Source of the DNA: Natrinema marinum | GTDB lineage: Archaea; Halobacteriota; Halobacteria; Halobacteriales; Natrialbaceae | DNA: 64,000 nucleotides | Reading direction: 5' to 3' | Assembly: GCF_024296685.1 (NCBI RefSeq) | Contig: NZ_CP100763.1 | Location: 3,348,001 to 3,412,000 of the forward strand | In this document: piece after piece, positions 28,292 to 37,765 of the stretch | Position numbering within the stretch: position 1 is the first letter of the stretch | Layout: every line of letters starts with the position of its first letter | Notes under the pieces: model-generated | What the model was told of the DNA's origin: nothing | Databases searched by the model: none | Seen by the model: the letters and a program-made list of their open reading frames with translations, nothing else | Translations under genes and position numbers: made by a program

Positions 28292-29089
28292 TTACTTCCC
28301 TTCGAACTCGGGTTCGCGGTCCTCGCCGAACGCGGCTGCGCCCTCGGCGTGGTCTTCCGTCTTGAGCAGTTCCGCGAAGAGGGAGCTGTCGTAGGCGAGC
28401 CCCTCCTCGAGCCCGCTGTGAACCGCCATGTCGGCGGACTTCTTGATCGACTGGATGGCCAGCGGGGCCTGGCCGGCGAGGTCGGTGACGAACTCGTCGA
28501 CCGCGTCCTCGAACTCGTCGTCGTCGTAGACGTGGTTGACGATGCCCTCCTCGTCCGCGCGCGCCGCCGAGATGTGCTCGCCGGTCATCGCCAGCTCCTT
28601 CGCGACGGCGGGGCCCGCGATCTTCGTGACGTACTGGACGCCGCCGGCGCCGGGGAGGATGCCGAGGTTGACCTCCGGGAAGCCGAACGTCGAACTCTCG
28701 GTCGCCAGCCGGAAGTCACAGGCCAGCGCGGTCTCTAAGCCGCCGCCCAGACAGTAGCCGTCGATCTTCGCGATGACCGGTGCCGGGAAGTCCCGGATGA
28801 AGTCGTAGTGAGACCGGGCCGAGGAGCCGCCGGACGACTCGTCGGAGAAGCCGCCGATGTCCGCGCCGGCACAGAAGGCCTTCTCGCCGGCCCCTTCGAG
28901 CACCACCGCGCGCAGGGCGACGCCGTCGGCGCCCTCGTTTTGTTCCTCGAGCAACTCGAGGCCGGCGACGATGTCTTCGCGCAACTGGGCGCTCAGTGCG
29001 TTCAGCGCGTCCGGCCGGTTCATCGTGAGCGTGCCAACGCCGCTGTCCTCGTCGTACTCTACCAGGACGGTGTCGAGTGATTCGTCCAT
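28292..29089 (-). CDS. Enoyl-CoA hydratase/isomerase (crotonase family)
   Basis: 265-residue crotonase-fold enzyme hydrating 2-enoyl-CoA to 3-hydroxyacyl-CoA. The oxyanion-hole segment FCAGADIGGF is present, as are both catalytic glutamates of true hydratases: Glu in GGGLETALACD and Glu in FPEVNLGILPGAGG. A Gly/Ser stretch (DESSGGSSARS) sits in the variable loop after the oxyanion hole. It faces the short 3-hydroxyacyl-CoA dehydrogenase across the palindromic element. Together they would supply the middle steps of beta-oxidation. Confidence 0.93.
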   Translation of the reverse strand: MDESLDTVLVEYDEDSGVGTLTMNRPDALNALSAQLREDIVAGLELLEEQNEGADGVALRAVVLEGAGEKAFCAGADIGGFSDESSGGSSARSHYDFIRDFPAPVIAKIDGYCLGGGLETALACDFRLATESSTFGFPEVNLGILPGAGGVQYVTKIAGPAVAKELAMTGEHISAARADEEGIVNHVYDDDEFEDAVDEFVTDLAGQAPLAIQSIKKSADMAVHSGLEEGLAYDSSLFAELLKTEDHAEGAAAFGEDREPEFEGK

Positions 29090-29187
29090 GCACGGTGGTC
29101 ACGGGCAACGATCAAAAAGGTACACTGTTCGTCGCCCCGAACAACCGGCCGCCGCCGGAGGCGAGCACTCGAGCGCCGACGCCCCTC

Positions 29188-30255
29188 TCAGAAGGCCCGT
29201 AGCTCCTCGAGCACTGCTGCCGCGCTGCCGTCGGCGATGACCTCGCGGGCCCGCTCGAGGCCATCCTCGAGACTATCCACGTCCTGTCGGGCGTACATCC
29301 GGAACGCGCCGTTCAACGCGATCGCGTCGGCGAAGTGGTCCTCGCGGTCGCCGGCGAGGACGTCCTCGGTGATCGTCGCCGAGTCGGCAGTCACGTCCTC
29401 GACCTCGAGGTCCTCGGCTTCCATCTCCATCCCGTACTCGGCGGTCTCGATCTCGTAGTCCTCGAGGTCCTCGCCCGAGTTCCACTCGGCGACTTTCGTA
29501 TAGCCGGGTCGGATGTCGTCGTACCCCTCCATTCCCTGGAAGAAGATGGCCCGCGAGTAGTCGAGTCGCTCGCTCTCGGCCAGCGTGTCGCTCAGCTTCT
29601 TCGCGAACGCGAGGTGGTAGAACGAGCCGAGGTGGACGTCGGCGTTCGCCGGGTTGGCGATGGTCTCGATCGTGTTGACGAACGTGCGCACGCCCATCCG
29701 ATCGCGCCGGTCGTAGAGGTCCTGAATCCCGGGATTGAACGCGGGCTGGTAGTAGAAGCCAAAGCCGGTCTCGTCGACCATGTCGGCACTCTCGGCGGGC
29801 TCTATCTCCGTCCGAACGTCGAGTTCGTCGAGGACGTGTTTGTAGGCCGTCGCCTTCTGGGTCGGGACGCGGTCACCGGAGTGGACGACGACGGGGGTGC
29901 CGGCCGCGGCGGCGACGATACCGGCACCCACGCCGAGGACGGCGGAGGTGTGCTTGCCGTCGTAGTTGGCCCCGCAGTCGACCGGCTCGCAGTTCGGCTC
30001 GGCGGTGACGACCGATTCCTCGCGCATGACGTCGGTGTAGGCCGCCAGCTCCTCGGGGTTGTTTCGCTTCCAGCGGTTGGCCAGCCAGAACGCGCCGAGC
30101 GTGGTCGGGTCGGGTTCGGCCGCCAGAATGCGCTGGAAGGCGTCGCGGGCCTGCTCGCGGGTCATGTCGTCGGCCGACTTCGGGCCGGAGCCGACGACCT
30201 CGGTCATCAGCCGCTCGAGCGGCCAGTCGCCGAATTCCTGGGTTGCCTGCGCCAT
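29188..30255 (-). CDS. TrpD-like phosphoribosyltransferase (anthranilate PRT family)
   Basis: 355-residue glycosyltransferase family 3 protein related to anthranilate phosphoribosyltransferase. The phosphoribosyl-diphosphate loop is divergent: DCGANYDGKHTSAV in place of GTGGDG, then HSGDRVPTQKATAYKHVLDEL in place of the usual H-G-N-R-x-V-S-S-K. YYQPAFNPGI matches the TrpD helical segment. No trp genes are near, so it is probably a TrpD2-like paralogue or related nucleic-acid/metabolite phosphoribosyltransferase, not the tryptophan enzyme. It is divergently transcribed from the siroheme decarboxylase with about 170 bases between starts. Confidence 0.8.
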   Translation of the reverse strand: MAQATQEFGDWPLERLMTEVVGSGPKSADDMTREQARDAFQRILAAEPDPTTLGAFWLANRWKRNNPEELAAYTDVMREESVVTAEPNCEPVDCGANYDGKHTSAVLGVGAGIVAAAAGTPVVVHSGDRVPTQKATAYKHVLDELDVRTEIEPAESADMVDETGFGFYYQPAFNPGIQDLYDRRDRMGVRTFVNTIETIANPANADVHLGSFYHLAFAKKLSDTLAESERLDYSRAIFFQGMEGYDDIRPGYTKVAEWNSGEDLEDYEIETAEYGMEMEAEDLEVEDVTADSATITEDVLAGDREDHFADAIALNGAFRMYARQDVDSLEDGLERAREVIADGSAAAVLEELRAF

Positions 30256-30425
30256 ATCGTGCAAGCGTTGGGGCGGATCGCGCAAAAGCCTCCCGCTTCC
30301 GGCGGACGTTCGCCCGTCAAACGACGGGTTTCGAGCCGATGGACGGTGGAACCGAAAAAACCGACCGTTCCCGGTATCCGGGCCGACCCGAAAACGATAC
30401 GGGCCCCTTCTCCCTAGAGCAATCA

Positions 30426-31466
30426 ATGAGTAGCCTGTCGGGGGACTGGCGCGAGGCCATCGACGACGCGGACGCGGCGCTGATCGACGGCTATCAGAGC
30501 GGCTTCCCCGTCGTCGAGCGACCGTTCCGCCGCGTCGGTGCCGAGATCGGCCTCGAGGAGTCGGCCGCGGTCGACCGCGTTCGCGACCTGAAGGAGGCGG
30601 GCGTCGTCCGCCGGTTCGGTGCCGTCCTCAACCCGCCCGTCATCGGCTCGTCGACGCTCGCCGCGGTGCAGGCCCCCGAGGAGCGGTTCGACGAGGTCGC
30701 GGCGATCGTCAACGAGTACCGGCAGGTCAACCACAACTACGCCCGCGACCACGAGTGGAACATGTGGTTCGTCGTCACCGCGGGCTCGCGGGAGACCCGC
30801 GACGAGATCCTCGCCGAGATCGAAGAGCGAACCGGCTGTGCCGTGTTGAACCTCCCGATGCTGACTGACTACTACATCGACCTCGAGTTCCCGGTGGTCA
30901 ACGCCGACCGTTTCGCGCGCGAATCGCTCGAACAGCGCACCGACGCCTCGGCGACTCGGATCAGCGAGGCGGCGACCGGCGGCCTCTCCGCGCTCGAGGC
31001 CGAGTTGCTGCTCGAGATTCAGGACGGCTTTCCCCTGTCGGCGACGCCGTATCGGGACGTCGCCGAGCGGCTGGGATACGCCGTCGAGGACGTGCTCGCG
31101 GCCGTCGAGCGCCTGCTCGAGAACGGTTGTCTCAAGCGCATCGGCTGTGTCGTCAACCACGTCGTGACGGGCTTCGACGCAAACTGCATGGTCGTCTGGA
31201 ACGTCCCCGACGACCGCCTCGACGAGTGGGGCGAGCGCGCGGGCGGCCTGCCCTACGTCACGCTCTGCTATCACCGACCGCGCAGACCCGATCAGGAGTG
31301 GTCGTACAACCTCTTTACCATGATTCACGGCCGCGACCCCGAGGCCGTCGACGAGAAGATCGACGAACTGGCCGCGGACTACCTCCCCGTCGACCACGAG
31401 CGGCTCTACTCGACTGAGACGCTGAAACAGACGGGCGCGCGCTACGACGAACTGGTCGGCATCTGA
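30426..31466 (+). CDS. ahbAB: Fused siroheme decarboxylase AhbA-AhbB
   Basis: 346 residues made of two Lrp/AsnC-like halves. Each half has a winged helix followed by a ferredoxin-like domain. The first half contains NHNYARDHEWNMWFVV and the second LCYHRPRRPDQEWSYNLF, the conserved stretches of AhbA and AhbB. The family removes the acetate side chains at C12 and C18 of siroheme as carbon dioxide to give 12,18-didecarboxysiroheme in the alternative heme pathway. Lrp-type regulators are the main alternative, but the paired halves and the Asn-Tyr/Trp motifs favour the decarboxylase. The start at 30426 follows a noncoding control region. Confidence 0.88.
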   Translation: MSSLSGDWREAIDDADAALIDGYQSGFPVVERPFRRVGAEIGLEESAAVDRVRDLKEAGVVRRFGAVLNPPVIGSSTLAAVQAPEERFDEVAAIVNEYRQVNHNYARDHEWNMWFVVTAGSRETRDEILAEIEERTGCAVLNLPMLTDYYIDLEFPVVNADRFARESLEQRTDASATRISEAATGGLSALEAELLLEIQDGFPLSATPYRDVAERLGYAVEDVLAAVERLLENGCLKRIGCVVNHVVTGFDANCMVVWNVPDDRLDEWGERAGGLPYVTLCYHRPRRPDQEWSYNLFTMIHGRDPEAVDEKIDELAADYLPVDHERLYSTETLKQTGARYDELVGI

Positions 31467-31809
31467 CCGCGGTTCCGAATCGGCAGTTTGACCGTTGAAC
31501 CGTCGGCGGCCGCGAGACCGATCATCCATTGCGATTGTTCAACAATGACCAAATTAACAGGGGATAGTCTCTTTAGATCAGGGCGAGAATGGGCGAACTG
31601 CACCGCGAGGTGCGCTATGTGTGAGGGTCGTTCACCACCTACCGTTCTGACCCTCACACAGCAGCTTCCGTCGCCGGAAGCGTCTCGTGGTTTGTCGACA
31701 TCCCTAATAAATGATTTCGCTCTTTCGAAGCGACAGATAGTGCGCCATCGGTCGATTTCACGGTCGTCTCGCGAGCGATGACGCGTCGAATAGCGACGCG
31801 TCAACGGCG
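31467..31809. other. Intergenic region with clustered hairpins (possible ncRNA)
   Basis: No credible protein gene. Three hairpins follow each other: GCACC-GCGA-GGTGC (about 31600-31613), GTGTGAGGGTC pairing with GACCCTCACAC (31619-31629 with 31649-31659), and GCTTCCG-TCGC-CGGAAGC (31664-31681). A further perfect inverted repeat GACGCGTCG / CGACGCGTC lies just before 31809. The surrounding DNA is relatively AT-rich. This could be a structured small RNA, or terminators of two converging transcripts. Confidence 0.45.
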
Positions 31810-34800
31810 CTATCGTCTCCGCTCGAGCGCTTCGGCGACGACCTCGATCGGCGTCGGCGGCTCCGTGCTGGCTCCCGGACGGTTCTCGAGTTGGGTGCGA
31901 CAGGACGCGCCGGGTGCGACGACGCGGTCGCCGTCGCTGTCGTCGACCTGTTCGTAGAGGATCTCGGCGATGGCATCGCTCATCGAGGCGTGTTCGGCCT
32001 CGTAGCCGAAGCTGCCGGCCATGCCACAACAGCCCGAATCGAGCGGGTCGACGGCGTAGCCGGCCCGCCGGAGAACGCCGACGGCGTGGTGGTCTTTCGC
32101 GACGGACTTCTGGTGGCAGTGGCCGTGGTACGTGAGGTCCTGCTGGACCGCCGCGGGGTCGAAGTCGATCTCCTCGTCCAGACGGAAGGTATCGATGTAC
32201 TCGCAGACGCCGTAGGTCGCCCCCGCCAGCGTCTCCGCCGCTTCCGTCGAGAGCAGGTCGAGATAGTCCGACTGGAACATGACCGCGTCGGAGGGCTCGA
32301 TGACGACCACGTCCCAGCCGTCCTCGACCCGCGGCGCGAGCGCTGTCACATTTTCGCGGGCCGCGTCACGCGCCGTCTCGAGGAACCCCTTCGAAAAGGC
32401 CGGCCGGCCGGTGTCGCCGAGGTCGTCGGGGACGGCGACGCGGACGCCCGCGGCCTCGAGGACGCGGACGGCCGCCTTGCCGGCCTCGGGATTGCTGTAG
32501 TTGGTGAAGGTGTCGGGGTAGAGGAGGGCCGTCCGCCGGGCTGCCGCCTCGCCGATCCGCGAGCCGCCTCGCTCTCGAAACCAGTCCCGAAACGTCTCCG
32601 CGCGGAACGTCGGCAGCGGCCGGCCCGAATCGATCCCGACGACGGCCTCGAGCAGCTTGCGCGCGCCCGGAACCTTCGGCAGGGCGTTCGAAACCGGCGC
32701 GAGCCGCGAGCCCCACCTCGAGAGGGGTTCGACGTTGGCGAAGAGCCGGTCCCGGAGCGTCGCGCCGTTTCGCTGGTGGTACTCGTGGGTCACTTCGGCT
32801 TTGAGTTTCGCCATGTCGACCTCGCTCGGACAGTCGATGGCACAGCCCTTGCAGCCGATACAGAGGTCCATCACCTCCTCGACTAACTCGTCGGAGACGG
32901 CCTCGTCGGGCGCTAGATCGCCGCTCATCGCCTGCCGGAGCGCGTTCGCGCGGCCGCGAGTCGCCGTGATCTCTTCCCGGCTGGCCCGGTAGGTCGGACA
33001 CATCACGCCGCCCGTGGTCGACTGCTCGCCGCGACAGCCGCCACAGCCGTGACAGAGCTCGACCATGCCCTGCATCCCGTTGTCGTTGTCCCACTCGAGT
33101 TCGGGCTCGAATCCCGTCTCGAACTCGTAGTCCGGCGAGAACCGCAGGTGTTCACGCAGGTCCGTCGGGTCGTCCTCGCGGAAGACGACCTGCCCCGGAT
33201 TGAGGAGCCAGTCCGGATCGAACGCCGTCTTGAGGCCCTGAAACGTCTCCCAGAGTTCGTCGCCGTAGAGCTTCTGATTCCACTGGGTCCGGGCGCGGCC
33301 GTCGCCGTGTTCGCCCGAGACCGAGCCACCGAGTTCGACCACCAAATCGGTCACGTCGTCTGCAATACCGTGGAGTTGCTCGAGCCCGAGCTCCGTCTTC
33401 GTGTTCACGAGCGGCCGGACGTGGAGCACGCCGGGGCCAGCGTGGGCGTAGAAGCTGGCGTAGGTGTCGTGGGCCTCGAGGATCTCCTCGAAGCGCTCGA
33501 CGAACTCCGGGAGCCGGGCGGGCGGGATCGCGGTGTCCTCGATGAAGGAGATGTGCTTCGCGTCGGTCGTCCGCGAGAGCAAGATTGGGAGCCCGGACTT
33601 GCGTAGTTTCCAGAGCTTCGCGCGCTCAGCGTCGTCGTAGGCCTCGAGCGCCTCGATGGCGAGCGTCTCGGCCTCGCTTTTCGCCGCGTCGGCGGCCGGT
33701 TCGCCCGTGGGCGTCGCCGACGGCACGCGGTCGGCGAGCAGGCCGGCGACCTGCGCTTTCCCGTGGGCGGCGTCCTCGGCGTAAAACTCGACGAGGAGGA
33801 CGGCGTTGGTCCCATCGGGAAGCATCTCGGCGACGGGACCGAACTCGGCGGTGTCGCGCGCGAGGTCGAGCAGTACATCGTCGAGGACCTCGACGGCCGA
33901 AGGCTCGTGTGCGAGGATCGGTTCGACGTCTCGCATCGCCTGGTGGAGGTCGGGATAGCAGAGCAAGGAGACCGCCTTCGTCTGGGGAACGGCCTCGAGC
34001 GAGACCGTCGCCTCGGTGACGACCGCCAGCGTGCCCTCGCTGCCGGCCAGCAGGCGCGCGAGGTTGACGGTGCCGGGCTCGCCGGTCTGCTCGCCGCCCG
34101 GCAACTCGTCGCCGCGAGCCTCCGCGACGAGCCGATCGAGGTTGTATCCGGAGACGTTTCGCTTGAGATCGGGATACGTTTCGTCGATGCGATCGGCCTC
34201 CTCCGTGAGGATTCGGTCGACTTCGGCGTAGATCCGGCCCTCGAGATCGCCGTCGGGATCGGCCCGCTCGGCGATCTCCGCCGTGGTGACCTCGCCGAAG
34301 CGGGTGACGGTACCGTCGGCCAGCACGGCCTCGACCTCCTCGATGTAGGCGTCGGTCTTGCCGTACTTCAGGGAGTGCGAGCCCGTCGAGTTGTTGCCGA
34401 TCGCACCGCCGATGGCGCTCTTGTCGCCCCACGCGGGGTCGGGGGCGAACTTGAGGTCGTGGGGGGCGAGCGCCTCGTTCAGCGTCCCGAGGATCGTCCC
34501 GGGCTGGACGGTCGCCGTCCGCTCGCCGGGATCGATTTCACGGATCTCGGTCATGTGCCGACTGAAATCGAGCACGACGGCTCGGTTGACCGTCTGGCCG
34601 GCGAGGCTCGTCCCGCCGCCACGCGGGAGAACCGGAATCCCGCGGGCGGCGCAGTACTCGAGAATGCCCGCTACGTCGGCGGTCGACTCGGGGAAGGCGA
34701 CGGCGATCGGCGTCACCTCGTAGGGGCTCGCGTCGGTCGCGTACAGCTCGCGGGAGTACGAGTCGGCCCTGACCTCGCAGTCGACGAGGGCTTCGAGGTC

Positions 34801-34893
34801 CGCGACCAGCGCCGGGCGATCGACGTCGTCGCTCCGGTAGTCGTAGTTCGCGCGCCGGTCGGCGGCCGGGTCCGCGCTCGGCTCCAGGGACAT
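31810..34893 (-). CDS. YdiJ/GlcD-GlcF-like FAD-linked and Fe-S oxidoreductase
   Basis: 1027-residue fusion of two modules. Residues ~40-260 form a PCMH-type FAD-binding domain (PVLPRGGGTSLAGQ, AIGGAIGNNSTGSHSLKYGK), followed by an FAD-oxidase C-terminal domain. A ferredoxin-like region has two cysteine clusters (CHGCGGC and CIGCKGCAIDCP), and C-terminal CCG-type motifs follow (HGHCHQKS, CCGMAG). This is the architecture and length of YdiJ-type D-2-hydroxyacid (D-2-hydroxyglutarate or D-lactate) dehydrogenases feeding electrons to the respiratory chain. The start MSLEPSADPAAD removes a non-homologous extension. It is a single gene here rather than split glcD/glcF. Confidence 0.9.
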   Translation of the reverse strand: MSLEPSADPAADRRANYDYRSDDVDRPALVADLEALVDCEVRADSYSRELYATDASPYEVTPIAVAFPESTADVAGILEYCAARGIPVLPRGGGTSLAGQTVNRAVVLDFSRHMTEIREIDPGERTATVQPGTILGTLNEALAPHDLKFAPDPAWGDKSAIGGAIGNNSTGSHSLKYGKTDAYIEEVEAVLADGTVTRFGEVTTAEIAERADPDGDLEGRIYAEVDRILTEEADRIDETYPDLKRNVSGYNLDRLVAEARGDELPGGEQTGEPGTVNLARLLAGSEGTLAVVTEATVSLEAVPQTKAVSLLCYPDLHQAMRDVEPILAHEPSAVEVLDDVLLDLARDTAEFGPVAEMLPDGTNAVLLVEFYAEDAAHGKAQVAGLLADRVPSATPTGEPAADAAKSEAETLAIEALEAYDDAERAKLWKLRKSGLPILLSRTTDAKHISFIEDTAIPPARLPEFVERFEEILEAHDTYASFYAHAGPGVLHVRPLVNTKTELGLEQLHGIADDVTDLVVELGGSVSGEHGDGRARTQWNQKLYGDELWETFQGLKTAFDPDWLLNPGQVVFREDDPTDLREHLRFSPDYEFETGFEPELEWDNDNGMQGMVELCHGCGGCRGEQSTTGGVMCPTYRASREEITATRGRANALRQAMSGDLAPDEAVSDELVEEVMDLCIGCKGCAIDCPSEVDMAKLKAEVTHEYHQRNGATLRDRLFANVEPLSRWGSRLAPVSNALPKVPGARKLLEAVVGIDSGRPLPTFRAETFRDWFRERGGSRIGEAAARRTALLYPDTFTNYSNPEAGKAAVRVLEAAGVRVAVPDDLGDTGRPAFSKGFLETARDAARENVTALAPRVEDGWDVVVIEPSDAVMFQSDYLDLLSTEAAETLAGATYGVCEYIDTFRLDEEIDFDPAAVQQDLTYHGHCHQKSVAKDHHAVGVLRRAGYAVDPLDSGCCGMAGSFGYEAEHASMSDAIAEILYEQVDDSDGDRVVAPGASCRTQLENRPGASTEPPTPIEVVAEALERRR

Positions 34894-35312
34894 ACCGTTT
34901 TCTTGCTCAGGGGCGGCTAAAAGTGCCCGCATTACCGATCGCAGGCCGACGACGAGGGCGGGCGAACGACCGCCGTTCGTCCGTCCGCTCACGCCGTCGC
35001 CGCGTCGACTGGGGTGTGTCGCGAACCGTGGCGTCTACGTTCGATGGTCCGCTCGAGAACGAATTGGGGTGGCCGAACGGCGGATCTCGAACCGCTCGGC
35101 CGGCACGCGGGGCGTTCCGATGCTGGGAGTGGTGACCGAGTCCGAAAGTGGCCCCGTCGTTTTCCCACGTGCGCCCCCGGGGCCGCCGCCCGATGACTCG
35201 GGCGGTACTGGCTTGTAAGCGGGGATACAAAACAAGCGGAACGCCTAACTAGTTGGGATAGCCGAGACCGACAGGCGGCCGGTCGTTCGATGTCGGGACC
35301 CGCGCGCCTGCT
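34894..35312. other. Intergenic region with two hairpins
   Basis: No gene seen. A strong hairpin CCGCCCGA-TGAC-TCGGGCGG occupies 35186-35205 and a weaker one, GCTTGT with ACAAGC, 35211-35237. They lie between the stop of the 3-hydroxyacyl-CoA dehydrogenase and the start of the FAD/Fe-S oxidase on the minus strand, so they may end the first transcript. The oxidase promoter should also be here, but no clear TATA box was identified. Confidence 0.4.
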
Positions 35313-36200
35313 TTACGCGTCGTCGCCCCAGTCGCCGCTCATCCCGACGCGCTCGCCGTCCTCCCAGACGTAGTAGCCCTCGCCGCTTTTCTTGCCGAGC
35401 TTGCCCGCTCGGACCTTCCGGCGCAGCGACTGCGGCGGTTTGAACCGCTCGCCGAGCTCCTCACGGAGGTGTTCGGCGATGTGCAGGCGCACGTCCAGCC
35501 CGACGTGGTCGGTCAACGTCAGCGGCCCCATCGGGTGGCCGTAGCCGATCGACATCGCCTCGTCGATATCGGCCGGGCTGGCGACGCCCTCGTCGACCAT
35601 CCGGATCGCCTCGAGGCCGAGCGCGAGGCCCAGCCGCGAACTGGCGAAGCCGGCCGTGTCCCGAACGACAACGTCCTCCTTCTCTACGTCACGTACGTAG
35701 TCGATCGCGAGTTCCTCCGTGCGCTCGTCGGTCTGCTCGGCGATGACGATCTCGACTAAGTCCATCAGATGCGGCGGGTTGAAGAAGTGCAGCCCCACCG
35801 CGCGCTCGGGGTGCTCGAGGGCGCTGGCCATCTCGGTCACCGACAGCGAGGAGGTGTTCGAGGCGATGACGGCGTCCTCGCTCGCGGCGTCTTCGACGTC
35901 CGAGAAGACCTCCTTCTTCAGGTCCATGTCCTCGGGCACGGCCTCGACGACCAGATCGGCGTCTTCGACCGCCGCCTCGAGGTCGGTCGTCCCCTCGATG
36001 CGCTCGAGGGCGGCGTCCATCTCCGATTCTGTGAGCTTGTCCCGGTCGACGCCGCCCTGTAGGTTCTCGCGGATCCCCTCGAGGCCGCTCTCGACGAACT
36101 CTTCTTCGATGTCCCGGAGGACCACGTCGTGGCCCGCCATCGCGGAGACCTGTGCGATTCCGTGTCCCATGCTTCCGGCGCCGAGCACTGCGATTTGCAT
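35313..36200 (-). CDS. 3-hydroxyacyl-CoA dehydrogenase (full length)
   Basis: 295-residue NAD-dependent dehydrogenase. The Rossmann loop GAGSMGHGIA is at the N-terminus, with the adenine-side acidic residue in VVLRDIEEE. The catalytic His is in GLHFFNPPHLMDLVEIV. The C-terminal domain runs through GYGHPMGPLTLTDHVGLD to a typical GKKSGEGYYVWEDG ending. The start MQIAVLGAG was chosen by alignment with the family. It is divergent from the thiolase at 36386, a natural pairing of the last two beta-oxidation steps. Confidence 0.94.
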   Translation of the reverse strand: MQIAVLGAGSMGHGIAQVSAMAGHDVVLRDIEEEFVESGLEGIRENLQGGVDRDKLTESEMDAALERIEGTTDLEAAVEDADLVVEAVPEDMDLKKEVFSDVEDAASEDAVIASNTSSLSVTEMASALEHPERAVGLHFFNPPHLMDLVEIVIAEQTDERTEELAIDYVRDVEKEDVVVRDTAGFASSRLGLALGLEAIRMVDEGVASPADIDEAMSIGYGHPMGPLTLTDHVGLDVRLHIAEHLREELGERFKPPQSLRRKVRAGKLGKKSGEGYYVWEDGERVGMSGDWGDDA

Positions 36201-36385
36201 GTGCGACATCTCTGGGGAAATGGTCAAAAGGATTCTCATACGGCGAAACGAGGGCGATGACATCGTATGGCGGCTCCCGTCTCCGAACGATCGTCTCGAG
36301 CGACGGGAAGCCGACGAAAGGCGGCGCGAAACCGAGCGACAGAGCGGAGCTACTTTACGGTCGGAGAGTGAGTTACTGCCTACCA

Positions 36386-37528
36386 ATGAGCGATCGGCAG
36401 CCAGTCATCGTGCAGGCAGTCCGGACTCCGCAGGGCAAACACGGGGGCGTCTACGCCGAGACGCCAAGCGAACAGCTCTCCGTGCCGCTCGTCGACGAGA
36501 TGATAGAGCGAACGGGCCTCTCCGGCGAGGACGTCGACGACGTGCGCTGGGGCTGTGCCAAGCAGGTCAACGAGCAGAGCAACAACATCGCGCGGGTCAT
36601 CGCCCTGCTCTCGGAACTGGGCGAGGGCGTCCCGGGAACGACGATCGACCGGCTCTGTGCCTCCTCGGCGGAGGCGATTATGAGCGCCAGCGACGCCATC
36701 CGGGCGGGCCAGCGCGACGCCATCGTCGCGGGCGGCGTCGAGAACATGTCCCGCAACGAGCGCCGCAAAGGGATCGGCTCCTACGAGGGGATCGCCGAGC
36801 AGTACGACGCGGCCGGCCTCGCGATGGGCCAGACCGCGGAGACGGTCGCTCGCGAGTACGATATCTCCCGCGATGCTCAGGACGAGTACGGCGCGCGCAG
36901 CCAGCAGCGCGCGGTCGAAGCGACGGAAGAAGGCAGATTCGACGACGAAATCGTCCCCATCGAAACCGAAGACGGCACCGTCACCGAGGACGAGGGGCTC
37001 CGTCCGGGCACGACGAAAGAGAAGATCGCCGGCCTCCCGCCGGCCTTCGAAGAAGACGGCACCGTCACCGCCGCCAACGCTTCCCAGATCTCCGACGGCG
37101 CGGCCGGCGTCATGCTCACGAGCCGCGAGTTCGCCGAGGAGCACGGCCTCGAGATCATGGCCGAAATCGAGGACCACAACGTCGCCGGCGTCGACCCCAC
37201 CGTCATGGGGATCGGCCCGGTACCTGCCGTCCGCGGGATCTGGGAGCGCAACGGCCGCTCGGCGAAGGACTACGACCTCGTGGAACTCAACGAGGCCTTC
37301 GCCAGCCAGACGATCTACTGCCGGGACGAACTCGGTTTCGACGACGAGACGTTCAACGTCAACGGCGGCGCGATCGCCATCGGTCACCCGCTGGGTGCCT
37401 CGGGCGCGCGCCTGCCGGTCACGCTGATCCACGAACTCCGGCGTCGGGGCGGCGGCCTCGGGCTCTCGACGATGTGCGTCGGCTACGGGCAGGGCGCGGC
37501 CGTCGAGTTCCGCGTCCCCGAGCAGTAA
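36386..37528 (+). CDS. Thiolase (acetyl-CoA C-acyltransferase)
   Basis: 380-residue thiolase. The nucleophilic Cys is C91 in DRLCASSAEA, the catalytic His lies in GGAIAIGHPLGASGAR, and the second Cys is C364 in STMCVGYGQG. The N-terminus MSDRQPVIVQAVRTPQGKHGG is typical, and the upstream open frame is shadow. It is only moderately similar to the thiolase at 15861, so the two probably differ in chain length or direction. Divergent from the 3-hydroxyacyl-CoA dehydrogenase with about 185 bases between starts. Confidence 0.95.
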   Translation: MSDRQPVIVQAVRTPQGKHGGVYAETPSEQLSVPLVDEMIERTGLSGEDVDDVRWGCAKQVNEQSNNIARVIALLSELGEGVPGTTIDRLCASSAEAIMSASDAIRAGQRDAIVAGGVENMSRNERRKGIGSYEGIAEQYDAAGLAMGQTAETVAREYDISRDAQDEYGARSQQRAVEATEEGRFDDEIVPIETEDGTVTEDEGLRPGTTKEKIAGLPPAFEEDGTVTAANASQISDGAAGVMLTSREFAEEHGLEIMAEIEDHNVAGVDPTVMGIGPVPAVRGIWERNGRSAKDYDLVELNEAFASQTIYCRDELGFDDETFNVNGGAIAIGHPLGASGARLPVTLIHELRRRGGGLGLSTMCVGYGQGAAVEFRVPEQ

Positions 37529-37765
37529 GGTCGGCTCGAGTACGGTCGGACCTGAGTCGAGCCGGATCGGGCCCGACTCGAGACGATCGAGCCGGACCGC
37601 CTCTCCCTCTTTTCGGTCTCTATATAATTCTGTGAGAGATTCAAATTCGGACTCGAGTACGAATGTAATCGCCGAGATAGGGCTCGAAAGGTGCTCTGGA
37701 ACGCGTCCACTATCCGATCGCAGTCTCCAAAAAAGTCCGAACGTTCGACCGTCGAACCGAGCCGC

